Of a stretch of DNA of 64,000 bases, positions 35,230 to 47,399 are shown one piece after another. Each line of letters opens with the position of its first letter. Positions within the stretch are counted from its first letter, which is position 1. The notes under the pieces were generated by a model that had not been told where the DNA came from, searched no databases, and worked only from the letters and a program-made list of their open reading frames with translations. The stretch comes from Calliopum simillimum (taxonomy: Eukaryota > Arthropoda > Insecta > Diptera > Lauxaniidae): the NCBI GenBank assembly GCA_951812925.1, contig OX638370.1, forward strand, positions 96,300,897 to 96,364,896, given 5' to 3'. The translations under genes were made by a program, and so were the position numbers.

Positions 35230-37040
35230 AGAATCTACATGTGAATCAGTGATTTGTTCCGTATTTCTTCTAAGAAACCAAAAAAACATTTCAGTTGAGC
35301 CGCCCGAACATTTTCCTGTTTTGTGTCGCCCTAATGTGCTGTATGCATGCTTATATGGAAAAATAGGTTAATATTAAAAAAAGCTCACTAAACATAGCAT
35401 GTATACAAGAAGCCGCGCCACTGGTCAAAGCAAAGGACATTAAGCAGATTTCTGATATGATGATGATAGCATCAATTACGAATAAATTTATTATCCTGTG
35501 TGAGATGAGTGAAGACTAATTTGGGTTTAAAATGAGTTAAGCTGCTTTTTAATGAATTAAGAACCTACATACTTCACTACATACTTACTTAGTACCTACA
35601 CAAACAGGTGCGCAAGCAAAGCAAGGAGAATAATAATAAGGACAAGAACAACAACAACAACAATAGCAACATTATTCACACAAATAAGGATGCTTTTAAT
35701 ATTAATGACTTAATGAGGTGAAAATTATGTTCGATGCGCACTACTGAACTGGAACTTGTTGCGAAACGTAATCAAAAAGGTAAAAAAAAAAAAACCAAAG
35801 CCCAACTCAATAAATGGGGTAGATAGATATACGTACTAGGGGTAGACTTTATCTTTATTGTGTGGTGTTGTTACATATTATTAAGATTGTTATATATGTA
35901 TGCATAGAATTATTCGTTTGCATAAGGACGATTCATGCGAATAATGTTGCTTCGATTGAAAAATTATGCTTTTACATTATCTAATTATAATACATACTCA
36001 ATTTAAGGGGTTTCAAAACAAAAAATATTTTATTATGAAATAAATTGTTTAAATTTCAATGACCATTTCAAATTTTTTTGAGTTTAGGTAAATACTAGAA
36101 GACAAAAATTCCTTTATGTTTTGTGCAATAGTTTTCTTTAGAAAATCAAGCCCTAGATCTGCAAGACCATCTACAAACGGTCTTTTACTTTTGCATCTGG
36201 CCGCTAAGCAAAAAGAAATATTGACAAAAGAACTTCGAATGGGAGTTTTCGACATATTTTCTTTTTTCTTTCACCATTAAAAGTATTAATTATTAATTTT
36301 GTACGAAAGGAATTTTCGCGTTAAATAATGTTTTATACAACACTCTAATATCTTATAACTAATCGTACATATTTATATATTGTATTTATTATTATTATAT
36401 TCGTGTAGACATTGCAGAATTGTTCACTTTGATGATAATTAACTTGACGCGGGTGATAATGTTTCAATGAGCAAGAAACTTCTTATTTGACATATCTACA
36501 TATCCATTCAAACAACAAACATTTTGCTCACTCCATACACACTTTTGTATATACTTAGGTGTATGTAGGTGTTTATGGATATATAGATAAACAACAAATT
36601 AATTGAAGTGAAAGTGTTTTCGCAGCAGAATGATTTTATAACTGTTCTCGTTTCCTTGCATACATATGTTAATACATTTATATATGTATGTGTGTATGTT
36701 TAGGTGTATGGAAAGGAGCATAATTTAATTAATAGGAAAAATACTATTGACATGTTTTGTGTGCGCGCGCTACATATTACAATGGACAATATTTACAGTC
36801 AACAAGGACTTACCTTTAAGCTTTATATAAGATGTTATGTCTCCTATAATACAGGTGAAAGCTGAAAGTTAATAAAAGAAAAAAACGTTGATACATAATT
36901 CTTTTTTAATTGAATATAAAAGATATAGATTATTGAATATATTGAATATAAAAGATATATGCAATTTAAACGCTAGAAATGAATTATGTACAATATGATA
37001 AATGAAACTAAAAACCTATTCTTACTCTTGATATGAATGG
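35230..37040. other. Non-coding AT-rich stretch
   Basis: It contains CAA repeats (35650) and TATGTATG-type microsatellites (36540-36710). No supported gene or element ends. Confidence 0.5.
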
Positions 37041-37283
37041 GGTTTTTTGAAAGTGGAATAAGTCCATAACGAGGCAAAAGTAATGTCATACAGATTGTAT
37101 GCCATAAAAATCGGTTATTTGAATGATATCATTTTTTAGCTGAATGCCATCAATTCCTTATCATTGGGTAAACTTTCTGTGAAAACAGAGCCGAATTTCG
37201 TTCATTTCAGACAAAATGACTTTCATTTCATATTATGGCATTGCTTTTTTTCGTAATGAACTTATTCCACTATCAAAAAAACC
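37041..37283. mobile_element. Short inverted-repeat MITE (243 bp)
   Basis: Ends GGTTTTTTGAAAGTGGAATA and TATTCCACTATCAAAAAAACC extend to ~50-bp imperfect inverted repeats, the inner pair being 'gtaatgtcata'/'tatggcattgc'. No coding sequence; target duplication not clear. Confidence 0.65.
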
Positions 37284-37373
37284 TATTTATGTCTCACGAA
37301 TAAGTGCAATGTTAATTTGGTACTAAAAAAAAAGTTATTACAAAATTATAATTAAATTAAACCAAGTTTAACC

Positions 37374-38030
37374 AAACCAACCAAACCAAACGAAACCAAA
37401 CCAAACCAAACCAAACCAAACCAAACCAAACCAAACCAAACCAAACCAAACCAAACCAAACCAAACCAAACCAAACCAAACCAAACCAAACCAAACCAAA
37501 CCAAACCAAACCAAACCAAACCAAACCAAACCAAACCAAACCAAACCAAACCAAACCAAACCAAACCAAACCAAACAAAACAAAACAAAACCAAGCCAAA
37601 CCAAACCAAACCAAACCAAACCAAACCAAACCAAACCAAACCAAACCAAACCAAACCAAACCAAACCAAACCAAACCAAACCAAACCAAACCAAACCAAA
37701 CCAAACCAAACCAAGCCAAGCCAAACCAAGCCAAAAACTAAACTAAACTAAACCAAGCCAACTAAACTAAACTAAACTAAACTAAACTAAACTAAACTAA
37801 ACTAAACTAAACTAAACTAAACTAAACTAAACTAAGCTAAACTAAACTACACTACACTACACTAAACTAAACTAAACTAAGCTAAACTAAACTAAACTAA
37901 ACTAAACTAAGCTAAGCTAAGCTAAACTAAACTAAACTAAACTAAGCTAAAACAAACCAAACAATACTAAACTTAGCTAAGCTTGACTAAACATAACTAA
38001 ACTAAGATTAACTAAACCAAACTTAGTTTA
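37374..38030. repeat. (CCAAA)n satellite passing into (CTAAA)n
   Basis: About 70 near-perfect CCAAA units (37374-37735) have one small disruption (CAAAACAAAACAAAACCAAGC, near 37573). They are followed by roughly 55 CTAAA/GCTAA units (37737-38030). The change from CC to CT units is abrupt. Open frames of 118-125 residues in all three minus frames (FGLVW period) are artefacts. Confidence 0.95.
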
Positions 38031-38182
38031 ACGGTTAAATAAAGACATTTTGCAGGGAAATGTAGAGACTGAACTTCTAGGAGCGTTAAAAACAAAAATG
38101 ACTAGCCACGAACATATAGGACGGAAAATCTATGCATTTCAGGGCTACTGCCTGAAAAAATTACACCGTTTTCTGGAACGGA

Positions 38183-39147
38183 TTTTTATACCCTACACCC
38201 AGGGTATATTCACTTTGTCCTTCCGTTTGTAACGCAGAGAAGGAGGCGTGGCAGGTATGGAAAAGTATAAACATTCTTGATCAGCGTCATCTCCTGAGTC
38301 GATATAGCCATGTCAGTCTGTCTAGCTGGCTGGGTGGCTGGCTGGGTGTGTGTGGAAATACATTTTTTGGGAAAACTAAGCAACATAATTCAATGAAATT
38401 TGGTATTCTGCCTCCGTCGTAAAAGTAAGGTCAAGGGATTGAAAATGAGCAAAATCGGTCAACGGACACGCCTACCGCCCATACAAAAAATATATTCAAA
38501 ATGCAATAATATGATCATTATTTGCAATAACAGAAGCAAATACACATAAATACTAGGGAAAGTAAGTTTAAGCTCTGAGCAAAAACTAGGCGAATTCAGA
38601 CTAGAGGGCGTGGCACCTCCCATATAAACAAAAGTTTCAAAATTATATAATGAAAGTGTTTTTTGAGATAACCCAACCAAATTACACTCAAACACTTGGA
38701 TCTATAAATGCAAGCTATTTGCAAGATCTAGTTAAACTCGGACAAGAGGGTGTGGCACCTCCCATATAAGCAAAAGTTTTAAAATTATATAATGAAAGTG
38801 TTTTTTGATATAATCCAACCAAATTTCACTCAAACACGAAGAACATTAATTGTAAACTCTGAGCTTAAAGTAGGCGAAGTAGGATTAGAGGGCGTGGCAC
38901 CTCCCATACAAGCGAAAGTTTCCAAATGCTATACTGAAAGATTTTTTTTAAGAAAACCTAACCGAATTCAACTCAAACACTCAGAACAGTAAATGCAAGC
39001 TCTACGCAAAATTAAGGTAAGCTCGGAGGCGAGGGCGTGGCACTTCCCATATAAGCAATTTGTTCTCATACTCTCCTAATAACATACTTGAAATGCAGTG
39101 TAGGTTATTTAGTTTTTGACCAGGCCAAAAATGCCACCCCTACTAGT
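38183..39147 (+). mobile_element. Helitron/INE-1-like element, copy 5
   Basis: The 5' palindrome is at 38188-38211 and the core CGATATAGCCATGTCAGTCT near 38300. Four ~142-bp units have GGGCGTGGCAC at about 38606, 38748, 38889 and 39033. The 3' hairpin (TTTTTGACCAGGCCAAAAA) is followed by CCCTACTAG. This copy has the most tandem units of the six. Confidence 0.75.
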
Positions 39148-39189
39148 TTCTTCTAACAAGACCTTATAGTGTTAACAACAAAATTCAAT

Positions 39190-39483
39190 AATTTTAAAAA
39201 TCGAAAATAGGTGCCTCGTTTACAAAATAGATCGAAAAACGATATTGAGGAAAGAAGCATAACAAACCAAATAATGTTATTGGCAATACTGAATCCGAAT
39301 GCATGGCGCTTACGATATCTTTACCCAAAATAACAAAACACAACTTTGAAGGTTAGATATGAGGTATGATAAAGCAATTCTGAATTCGGATTCAGCATCA
39401 CAATAATAATGATTGTTGTTCCAAAACTACTATTTTTCGATCTATTTTGAGGGTGGGGAACCTATTTTCGATAAAAATTTTTG
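39190..39483. mobile_element. Foldback MITE (ATCGAAAATAGG ends)
   Basis: Left AAATCGAAAATAGGTGCC and right reverse ATCGAAAATAGGTTCC match. Inner pairs are CAAAATAGATCGAAAAA on both arms and 'gaatccgaa'/'ttcggattc'. It starts about 40 bp beyond Helitron-like copy 5. Non-coding. Confidence 0.65.
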
Positions 39484-40834
39484 AATTCTGTAGCCAAACC
39501 ATAAAATATCGTATAAAAGAAGAAAATAAGGGGTTCCGCATACTTTTAATAAAACCACGTTCTGGAGAACAATGATTAGAAATAGTGTTCATTCTTTCCC
39601 TGAAACTGAAAGAGTTTGAGCTTTCATGAAGTGTAATTCTTTTTAGATATTATGCAGTTATAAAATAAATGTATTTCATCCAATTAATCCTTCCAAATGA
39701 AATAAGTTTAAGTCATTTAGATATTTAATTAGACTATATCAAATATATATTTATGTCATTCAAATAAATCGTACAGCACAGAATTGAAGGAAATGGTGAA
39801 TGTTTAGAGACTTTACAATGAAGATTTGCACAGCAATGATCCATGACCTCAACTGAAATAGGTTTATGAGGCCAAAAAAATCGTAACTTGTTATTTATAA
39901 ATTGACGTATAAAATATATCATACGTATATTATACGTTAAGTCTTTATTTACGATTAGCAGAAAGAAAATACAAAGCACTATGAAGAACTTAAACCAATG
40001 CGTGCACACATAATTATTTAAAAATGGCATACATTCAAACGACATAAATATTTCAAATTTCGCACAATGACATACATTTCGTTGCATACTTATGGGGGCA
40101 CACGCTCAAATTAACAACGCTACGTAGTCAATTTATTCGATAAATCGTTTTTTAACTGACTCTGACTGACAATCAGTGAAAAACGGCATCAACAGTCAAT
40201 TTTTTTGTATTATTTCTTTCACACTTTTAAATGATAGATATCCCATTCAAATAATAAAATCGGAAGTAGAGCACAATTGTATTGGTTACGGGGCGTTCCA
40301 GGCACGCAATCTTTTCGAAGCTTTCCATTTATTTATTTTTGCAGTAAGTTTTCTGCATATGAAACTGATAGCGAAAATATTTAATATTCGTAGCAATTTA
40401 CAATCAAAACAAAAGTAAAAAAACGCTGACAACGTGAAAACAAAAATGGCTGATTGTAAAACTTTTTATGGCTTTACACTTTTTGTTGCTCCTCCGGTTT
40501 GTCAGTTTTGTTTGTAGTAACAGGATATGCCAGCAAATAGTTGTGCAATATTTGCAAGTAATTTAGATATGATTGAAAGCAATGAATTGTAGTGATGGTG
40601 GCGATGGTGGTGGTGGTGGTGGCATGCATGAAAATAAATCGTTTTTGCAATTTATCAACGAAATTGTAATTTATTTTATGGTGCTGCTATTCGTTTTTGC
40701 CTATTACTTTTATCACACTTTAGGAATTGTTAGTTTTAAGAATTTCATAAAAATCAGTAATTTAATAGGTATATTTTTTCTTCAAACGACAGTCTTGACT
40801 TTTCTTAACTGAGAATGATTATCAATATGAGGAT
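39484..40834. other. Non-coding AT-rich stretch
   Basis: A (GGT)n run lies at 40600-40620. Minus- and plus-strand open frames of 80-117 codons here are phenylalanine/isoleucine-rich and unsupported. Confidence 0.5.
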
Positions 40835-41255
40835 GAGAAGAAGTAGAAGTAGAAGTAGAATCAGAAGTAGAAGTAGAAGTAGAAGTAGAAGTAGAAGTAG
40901 AAGTAGAAGTAGATGTAGGAGTAGAAGTAGAAGTAGAAGTAGAAGTAGAAGTAGAAGTAGAAGTAGAAGTAGAAGTAGAAGTAGAAGTAGAAGTAGAAGT
41001 AGAAGTAGAAGTAGAAGTAGAAGTAGAAGTAGAAGTAGAAGTAGAAGTAGAAGTAGAAGTAGAAGTAGAAGTAGAAGTAGAAGTAGAAGTAGAAGTAGAA
41101 GTAGAAGTAGAAGTAGAAGTAGAAGTAGAAGTAGAAGTAGAAGTAGAAGTAGAAGTAGAAGTAGAAGTAGAAGTAGAAGTAGAAGTAGAAGTAGAAGTAG
41201 AAGTAGAAGTAGAAGTAGAAGTAGAAGTAGAAGTAGAAGTAGAAGCAGAAGTATA
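40835..41255. repeat. (AGAAGT)n hexanucleotide array
   Basis: About 65-70 almost perfect units, with few substitutions (near 40861 and 40913). Six being divisible by three leaves frames open on both strands: RS repeats on plus, TS and FY repeats on minus. These are not genes. Confidence 0.95.
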
Positions 41256-41755
41256 AAAGTATAGAAGCATAGAAGTAGAGAAGCATAGAAGTTTAAAAGT
41301 ATAGAAGTATAGAATTATAGAAGCATAGAATTATAGAAGTAAAGAAGTATAGAAGTTTAGAAGCATAAAAGTACAGAAGCATAGAAGTACAGAAGTATAG
41401 AAATAACAGGAGTATAGAAGCATAGAAGTAGAGAAGCATAGAAGTTTAAAAGTATAGAAGCATAGAACTATAGAATTATAGAAGTATAGAAGAAAAGAAG
41501 TATAAAAGTATAGAAGTTTAGAAGTATAAAAGTACAGAAGTATAAAAATACAGGAGTATGTAAGCATAGAAGTACAGAAGCATAGAAGCATAGAAGTATA
41601 GAAATGTGGAAGTGTGGAAGTAAAGAAGCATAGAAGTTTAGAAGTATGAAAGTACAGAAGTATAGAAATAAAGGAGTATAGAAGTGTGGAAGTATAGAAG
41701 CATAGAAGTATAGAAGTAGAAGTGTAGAAGTAAAGAAGTAGAAAAATAGAAGCAT
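41256..41755. repeat. Degenerate 'agaagtatag' tail of the hexamer array
   Basis: Units of about 10 bp (AGAAGTATAG, AGAAGCATAG, AGAAGTTTAG) continue directly from the hexamer array, but with insertions and substitutions. It looks like an older, decayed part of the same array that expanded in a 10-bp register. Confidence 0.85.
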
Positions 41756-43160
41756 TATTTTTGGAATGAATTAAAAATGCCCCTAGCTAACTTTCTGACT
41801 TGAATATCTTGAAAACAACGATTTTCATCACTCAACTCAGCATAATTGAATTTTGCTGCCCGCTAAGAATCGTCAATCGCATTGTCAATGGCATATGGGC
41901 TGGCCGAAAGCGATTTTCTGCACCACAACATACAACATAACAAGAGGTTTTACAAGCGCAGATATTTTTATATTTGAAAAATATGACTGCATTTTTGAAA
42001 TATGCACATGATTCATATTTCAAGCCACGATTATCACAGCACTAGCACAGCAACAGTCAAAACTAATGCGGTGATGACGATTGCTGTCACGTCCGATTAT
42101 CTTATGAGTTAAATACTATACAGCAAGACATATCCACAACATGATCAGCAACAAAAAAGTAGTATACGTTCATATTACCATTAACAATTTTGCCAACACC
42201 CACCTATTGTGGTAGAACAACCGCGGTCGTATAATGCCCCCCTTTTCAAATTTCAAATGTTGTACATTATCGGCTATTTTACCCATTTCCGCTTCTTTTG
42301 CACAGCAAAAACAACATTTAAATATGCAAATCATTTTAGTATCCACCCTTTTTAACTTTCATACAAGAAAACGTGACTTTTTCTACAAGCAATTTTTAAG
42401 AACACAAATTCAACTCTTGGTTAGACTCAAGCAATCTTTTGATTGTTTCTCCCATTGAACACATTGTAAGCTAGTGATAAAACGTTGGTTTCATTTCAAT
42501 ATGAATTTCCTAAGAGAGCAGTATGTTGTCATTAGTGTCGCTTACTTTTTATTGATTGGGTCGATGTGTCTGAAATCTCTAATAAAACAATGCTAATGTA
42601 AATTTTTCTCTTTTTTAAAAAAAAACGAGATAGTAAGGTTTTTGCAACAAAATATTGAGTACTTTAAAAAATCCTTGTTTTTTTTCCTTAGACATTTTAC
42701 AAATGCAACGCTGTCAGACGACGTGCGTGGCATACTTAAAAGAATCAGCAAACACGAATGCGTAGTGCACACGCATCATATGGGCGGAACAAACTAAAAA
42801 GTGAAAACCAAAGTCACATGACACTTGATTTGAAAAGGATGTCCTTGAATTGTGCACGACAAACGACTTTAAACTAATAACTTAAATGAACTTAGTAGCA
42901 ACAGCAGTTGCATTGCTGTGGTTGTTTCATCAGGTATAGCCATTGTTGCAACATTCTCTTGCATAATCATTTTTCAAGTGACGTTCCTATCAACGCCATC
43001 TACAACCATTACTATCCGTATACTGGCATGTATATTTTGCAGTACAACTACTGTTGGTAATGTTCTTACAGCCAACCAATATACCCAAAGCTAGTTTGCT
43101 TGCTTTGTGAGAAACTCACATTTGCGAAGGATATTAAGGTGACCATACTTAGCATACACA
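41756..43160. other. Non-coding stretch
   Basis: No supported gene. There are A/T runs at 42610-42630 and 42680. Confidence 0.45.
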
Positions 43161-43169
43161 GTATTTGGC

Positions 43170-44180
43170 CTCGGATTTCACTGAAATTTTGGCGGCAGTT
43201 TTTTGTGAGATTTATTTTTATGATTTTGCTTTTGGTATAAAAACCCCAATTGCTCTATAGTGTCCATAACTGGAACATTTCATTACCGATTTTCATGTTC
43301 AGACCTATTCTGGAAAATAATGAATCAGGCTTAAAGCACAAAGTAATTTTGCCGGTAATTGACAAAAAGTACTATTTTTAATACTTTTAAGTACTATACT
43401 GTTTTACAAAATTCTTTATAACTTTGATATTTTTTAAGCGATTTTTATGTTCTGACCTATTCTCGAAAGGTAATGAATCAGGCTAAAAGTACAAAATAAG
43501 TTTTCCGGTATATGACAAAAAGTACTATTTTTAGAACGTTTAGGTACTATACTATTTTACAAAATTCTTCATAACTGGCATATATCTTAAGCGATTTTCA
43601 TGTTCTGACAAATTTTGGATCGGTAATGAGACTTTTTAGTTGAAAGTATTTAGCTATTTGCTGGAAAGTACTACTTTTAGTACGAAGGTTAAGAAAAACT
43701 ACTTATCTGATGCCTACCATTTAGATCTTCTAAAATATTTTTTATGTGAAAGAGTACAAAAATACCTTTCAAATGAATCAAAAATTAAGGTAGTATCTTT
43801 CACTATTTAGAGGTTATAATTTTTTGAACGTATCAAATTCTATCTATAGATACCGTTTAACTAAATTGTTTATAACTTTGACATTTCTTAACCGATTTTT
43901 ATGTTTCGAAATGTTCCTGAAATGTACTAAATCAGGCTATAAAGTATGCAAAGTAAGTTTTTTGCTTTTTGACAAATAAGTACTATTTTTAGCACTTTTT
44001 AGTACTGAAATTAAATATGAATCCATATAAACCAAATAAGAGCATTTTTTATCGCTGTCAAGAATTTACTAAAATTTTGTTTTGAAATGATAATAAATCT
44101 AGAAAAATTAGTGCATTATTTTCTCAACTGGTCACCAAAACCCGAAGCATAAGTACTGTTTTTAAATGCAGCAAGAATAA
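43170..44180. repeat. ~150-bp tandem repeat ('cgattttcatgttctgacct')
   Basis: The word recurs at about 43292, 43439, 43590 and 43892, each followed by 'aatgaatcaggc' and 'caaaaagtactatttttag'. The region 61600-62170 carries the same words, partly in inverted orientation. Non-coding. Confidence 0.6.
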
Positions 44181-44815
44181 AGTTAAATTGTTGCTGCATT
44201 GCATAATGGATAGAATTTAAAACTTTAAATTAAATTTTTTTGCATTGCAAGCAACAACAAAATTTGCAAAATAACACCAACAACAAAAACTGCAACACTG
44301 CAAAGAAAACTTTTCCTTTCATTGCAAATGTCAGCAGTTAAAATTTCCACATTGTTTTATATTTAATGCATTTTGTTTTTTGTTTTTGCTTTTGCCAAAT
44401 ACAAACTGACAGTAGAATACGTCAATGTGTATGTCAAGCGGCATGTCAATATAGTCAACCAACAGCAGCAGTAGCAACAACAACGACAACAACAACAACA
44501 TTGATAGCTACAAATAATGAAGGAAAAATGTGACAAAAGTGATTGTCAATCAAGTTGAAGGACATTCAATGAATAAATTATTAGTAAAGACAATCAACAA
44601 TTAAAGATGTAAGTATGCGCTAAGCATATCAGAGAGAGAGAGAGAGCGAAATTCTTACTTTTAATGATATATGCGAAAAAGAAGATGATCAGATGAATTT
44701 ATTAGCTGGATATTATGGAGGATAAAATGTTAAAAACATAGGTAAAATTATTAGAAAAATATTATAATATCATTCCATGTCTAGCGTTACAAGATTTGAC
44801 TTGGGGGTTTCTTTT
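44181..44815. other. Non-coding stretch with CAA and GA microsatellites
   Basis: (CAA)n-rich at 44265-44300 and 44460-44505; (GA)n at 44632-44646. No gene is supported. Confidence 0.5.
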
Positions 44816-45946
44816 ACTCATGTGAAGTTGGCTCCGTGATTTTCGATAACCGAAAATTTTTTCTGAAAAAATTTTTTTTAAATAAGTTTTTAACAAAATA
44901 AAAGTTTTGATTGCAGATCTGAATAGTGCTCGAAGAGTTGTAAATAAAATCCTCCAAGCATTTTTCCGAAATATTTGTGCTTTTCATTTTAATCGAAAAA
45001 TCAAAAAAAAATTTCGGTTTTTTTCTAAGTATCCGAAAATGAAAATTTTGTTGTAGAGGAGCTCTGATCGGAGTTCTAGGTTGCGCTCGAAGAGCTCTAA
45101 AGAAAATATTCAGAAAAATTTTTGCAAAATATTGCAATTTCCATTTTAATCGAAAAATTAGAAAAAATTTTCGGTCTTTAACTAAGTATCCGAAAAAGAT
45201 TATTCGTAGAGGAGTTCTGATTGGAGTTCTAGGTTGCGCTAGAAGAGTTCTAAAGAAAATATTAAGTAAAATTTTTGCAAAATATTTGTACTTTTCATTT
45301 TAATCGAAAAGCCAAAAAAATTTCGGGTTTTTTTCTAAGTATCCGAAAATGAAAATTTTGTTGTAGAGGAGTTCTGATCGGAGTTCTAGGTTGCGCTCGA
45401 AGAGTTCTCAAGAAAATGTTAAGTAAAATTTTTGCAAAATATTTGTACTTTCAATTTTAATCGAAAAATTAGAAAAAATTTTCGGTCTTTAACTAAGTAT
45501 CCGAACAGGACTATTCGTTGAGGAATGCTGATTGATCGGATACTTAGTAAAAAACCGAAAATTTTTTTGATTTATCGATTTAAATGAAAAGTAAAAATAT
45601 TTCGAAAAAATATTACGAAGATTTTCGTTAGAACCCTTCGAGCACTATCCAGATCTGTAATCAAAACTTTTTATTTGTTAAAAACTTATCACCAAGAAAA
45701 AAAAAATACAAAAAAAAGTTTTAAAAAAAAGTATAAAGAGCTCCAGAACTCTTTCTTGTGAGCTCAAAAATGTTATCAGAACTCTTCTACGCAAAAAACA
45801 TGGCGCTGAGCAAAAAAAACGATACACCTCCGATTTTTGTTCCAATTTCGCAGACCTATTTCGAATTTTGTGAAAGAACTCCAACGGACCCATAAGTCTA
45901 AAAAAATGTCGGTTTTTGAAAATCACGGAGCCAACTTCACATGAGT
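44816..45946. mobile_element. 1.13-kb foldback with internal ~155-bp tandem units
   Basis: Ends ACTCATGTGAAGTTGGCTCC and GGAGCCAACTTCACATGAGT are perfect inverted repeats, and the arms continue inward (GTGATTTTCG, CCGAAAATTTTTT). Between them, 'aggttgcgctcgaagag' units recur at about 45078, 45231 and 45388 (period 153-157), each with 'ctaagtatccgaaaa'. The arms are asymmetrical: ~170 bp present at the right end (ggacccataag...cctccgatttttg) is missing from the left. A partial second copy is at 53145-53510. No coding sequence; target duplication not evident. Confidence 0.75.
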
Positions 45947-47399
45947 GCAAAAAACGCTTACTTTGATGAACATTGCATTTATTACTTTGAAATTGTCTGA
46001 TACGGTTACTCCCGAATACTCACTTCAACAAAATTTATACAAACTCAGTAACAAATCAAGAACTCTATATTTCACTAGTTTAACTTTATCTATTGGCTTG
46101 TAGTACAAGAAATGCTTTGGAGTTTTTAATTGAAGTGCGATGATTTGAACTATGTATAATGTAGAAATGGTCACTGCTGAAACAAGAGAGGAGATAATGG
46201 AAACAGGAAGAAGAAAGTTGACAAGGCAGCTAGGAAGGAGTTGTTCTTAATACTTATTTCTATCCTGCACCATAAAAGGATCTCCTTTTCAAAATATAAT
46301 CAAAGAGATTTGCATAGGATTAAATTTCCAATTGATTATATCACATAAAATTATATTTCTAGTAAATTCTATTAATACCTTCAAAGGACAATGTCAAAAA
46401 TAATGAACATTTTTTAACCACACCTACCCACATACATGAACACGTTATGTACTGAACCTGTTAAACTTTTAGTGCAAAAAAAAAAAAAGTGCACGCGATT
46501 TAATTAATCAAAACATTTCATGCCACACCGCAACAAACAATACATGGAAATGCTTTTACAATCAAAATATGTGTAACGATATCAACACCAGCGGACAGTT
46601 GACTTTTTACCCTTTTCAGCGAAAATTTCTGCTGCATACTTTAAAGCGTTGCAATGTGATTTTTTTGTTTCTTTGCTTTTGTTTTATTCGTTTAGTTACC
46701 GCATGCATTTTGTGCTTTCTGTTTTTAGTAATGAACTTAAGAAAATTAAATTAAACGAAGAAGAAAAAAGCTTTCTAGCCAAAGCTAAAAATGGCAATCC
46801 GCTTGTAGACATGTTGCTTTTTATGGCTTTTTCATTTTATTAGTCGTTTGTTGGTGTATGCTCTATGTACATATGTGTGTGTAGAAATTGCATAAAATTG
46901 TACATTTATTTTTGTTGTTACTAAAAATTAACATACTCGTATGTAGTAGTAAAAATAAAATTAACTTTTTCTTGTCCTGCTGCTTTATTTTTATAGCTGC
47001 TATCGCTATTTTTATTTGCGTGTTGTAAAAAAAGGACCTTCAGGCAGGACAAGGCTAAGTCGGCCAAATGTGCTTGTGAGTGTGTGTGTGTGTTATTTGT
47101 TAATTCGTGTTACTTGCTGCGGCATTGCATTTTTCTTTTATTTTTTTGCATGTGAACTCCACAGTGATTTATGGCATTATGTAGCAGTTGACGTAAATTT
47201 AAAAATTAATATTGCCTATTTAAAGTTGATGGCGGTTTTAAGGGGTACCTATGCAAAAAAAAACAGTCGAGTATAAAATTTGGATTTTTTTTTTTTCACT
47301 TTTTGCACTTCCGCACTTGTGAGGAGCAACTTCTGTTTCAGTTAGATCTGTCTTTTCTAAACTAACCGAATAAAAGAATTGATTTGTGAATATTCTTTA
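45947..47399. other. Non-coding AT-rich stretch
   Basis: No supported gene. An A run lies at 46477-46490 and a TG run near 47080. Short frames at 46569-46843 and 47016-47276 have no supporting context. Confidence 0.45.

Noticed and set aside
37352..37734. Three overlapping minus-strand frames of 118-125 residues made of FGLVW repeats
   Set aside because: They are translations of the (CCAAA)n satellite; a pentanucleotide without stop codons stays open in all three frames.
40782..41286. Arg-Ser, Thr-Ser and Phe-Tyr repeat proteins
   Set aside because: All are frames of the (AGAAGT)n hexamer array; the RS repeat is not an SR splicing factor because there is no RNA-binding domain or flanking coding sequence.
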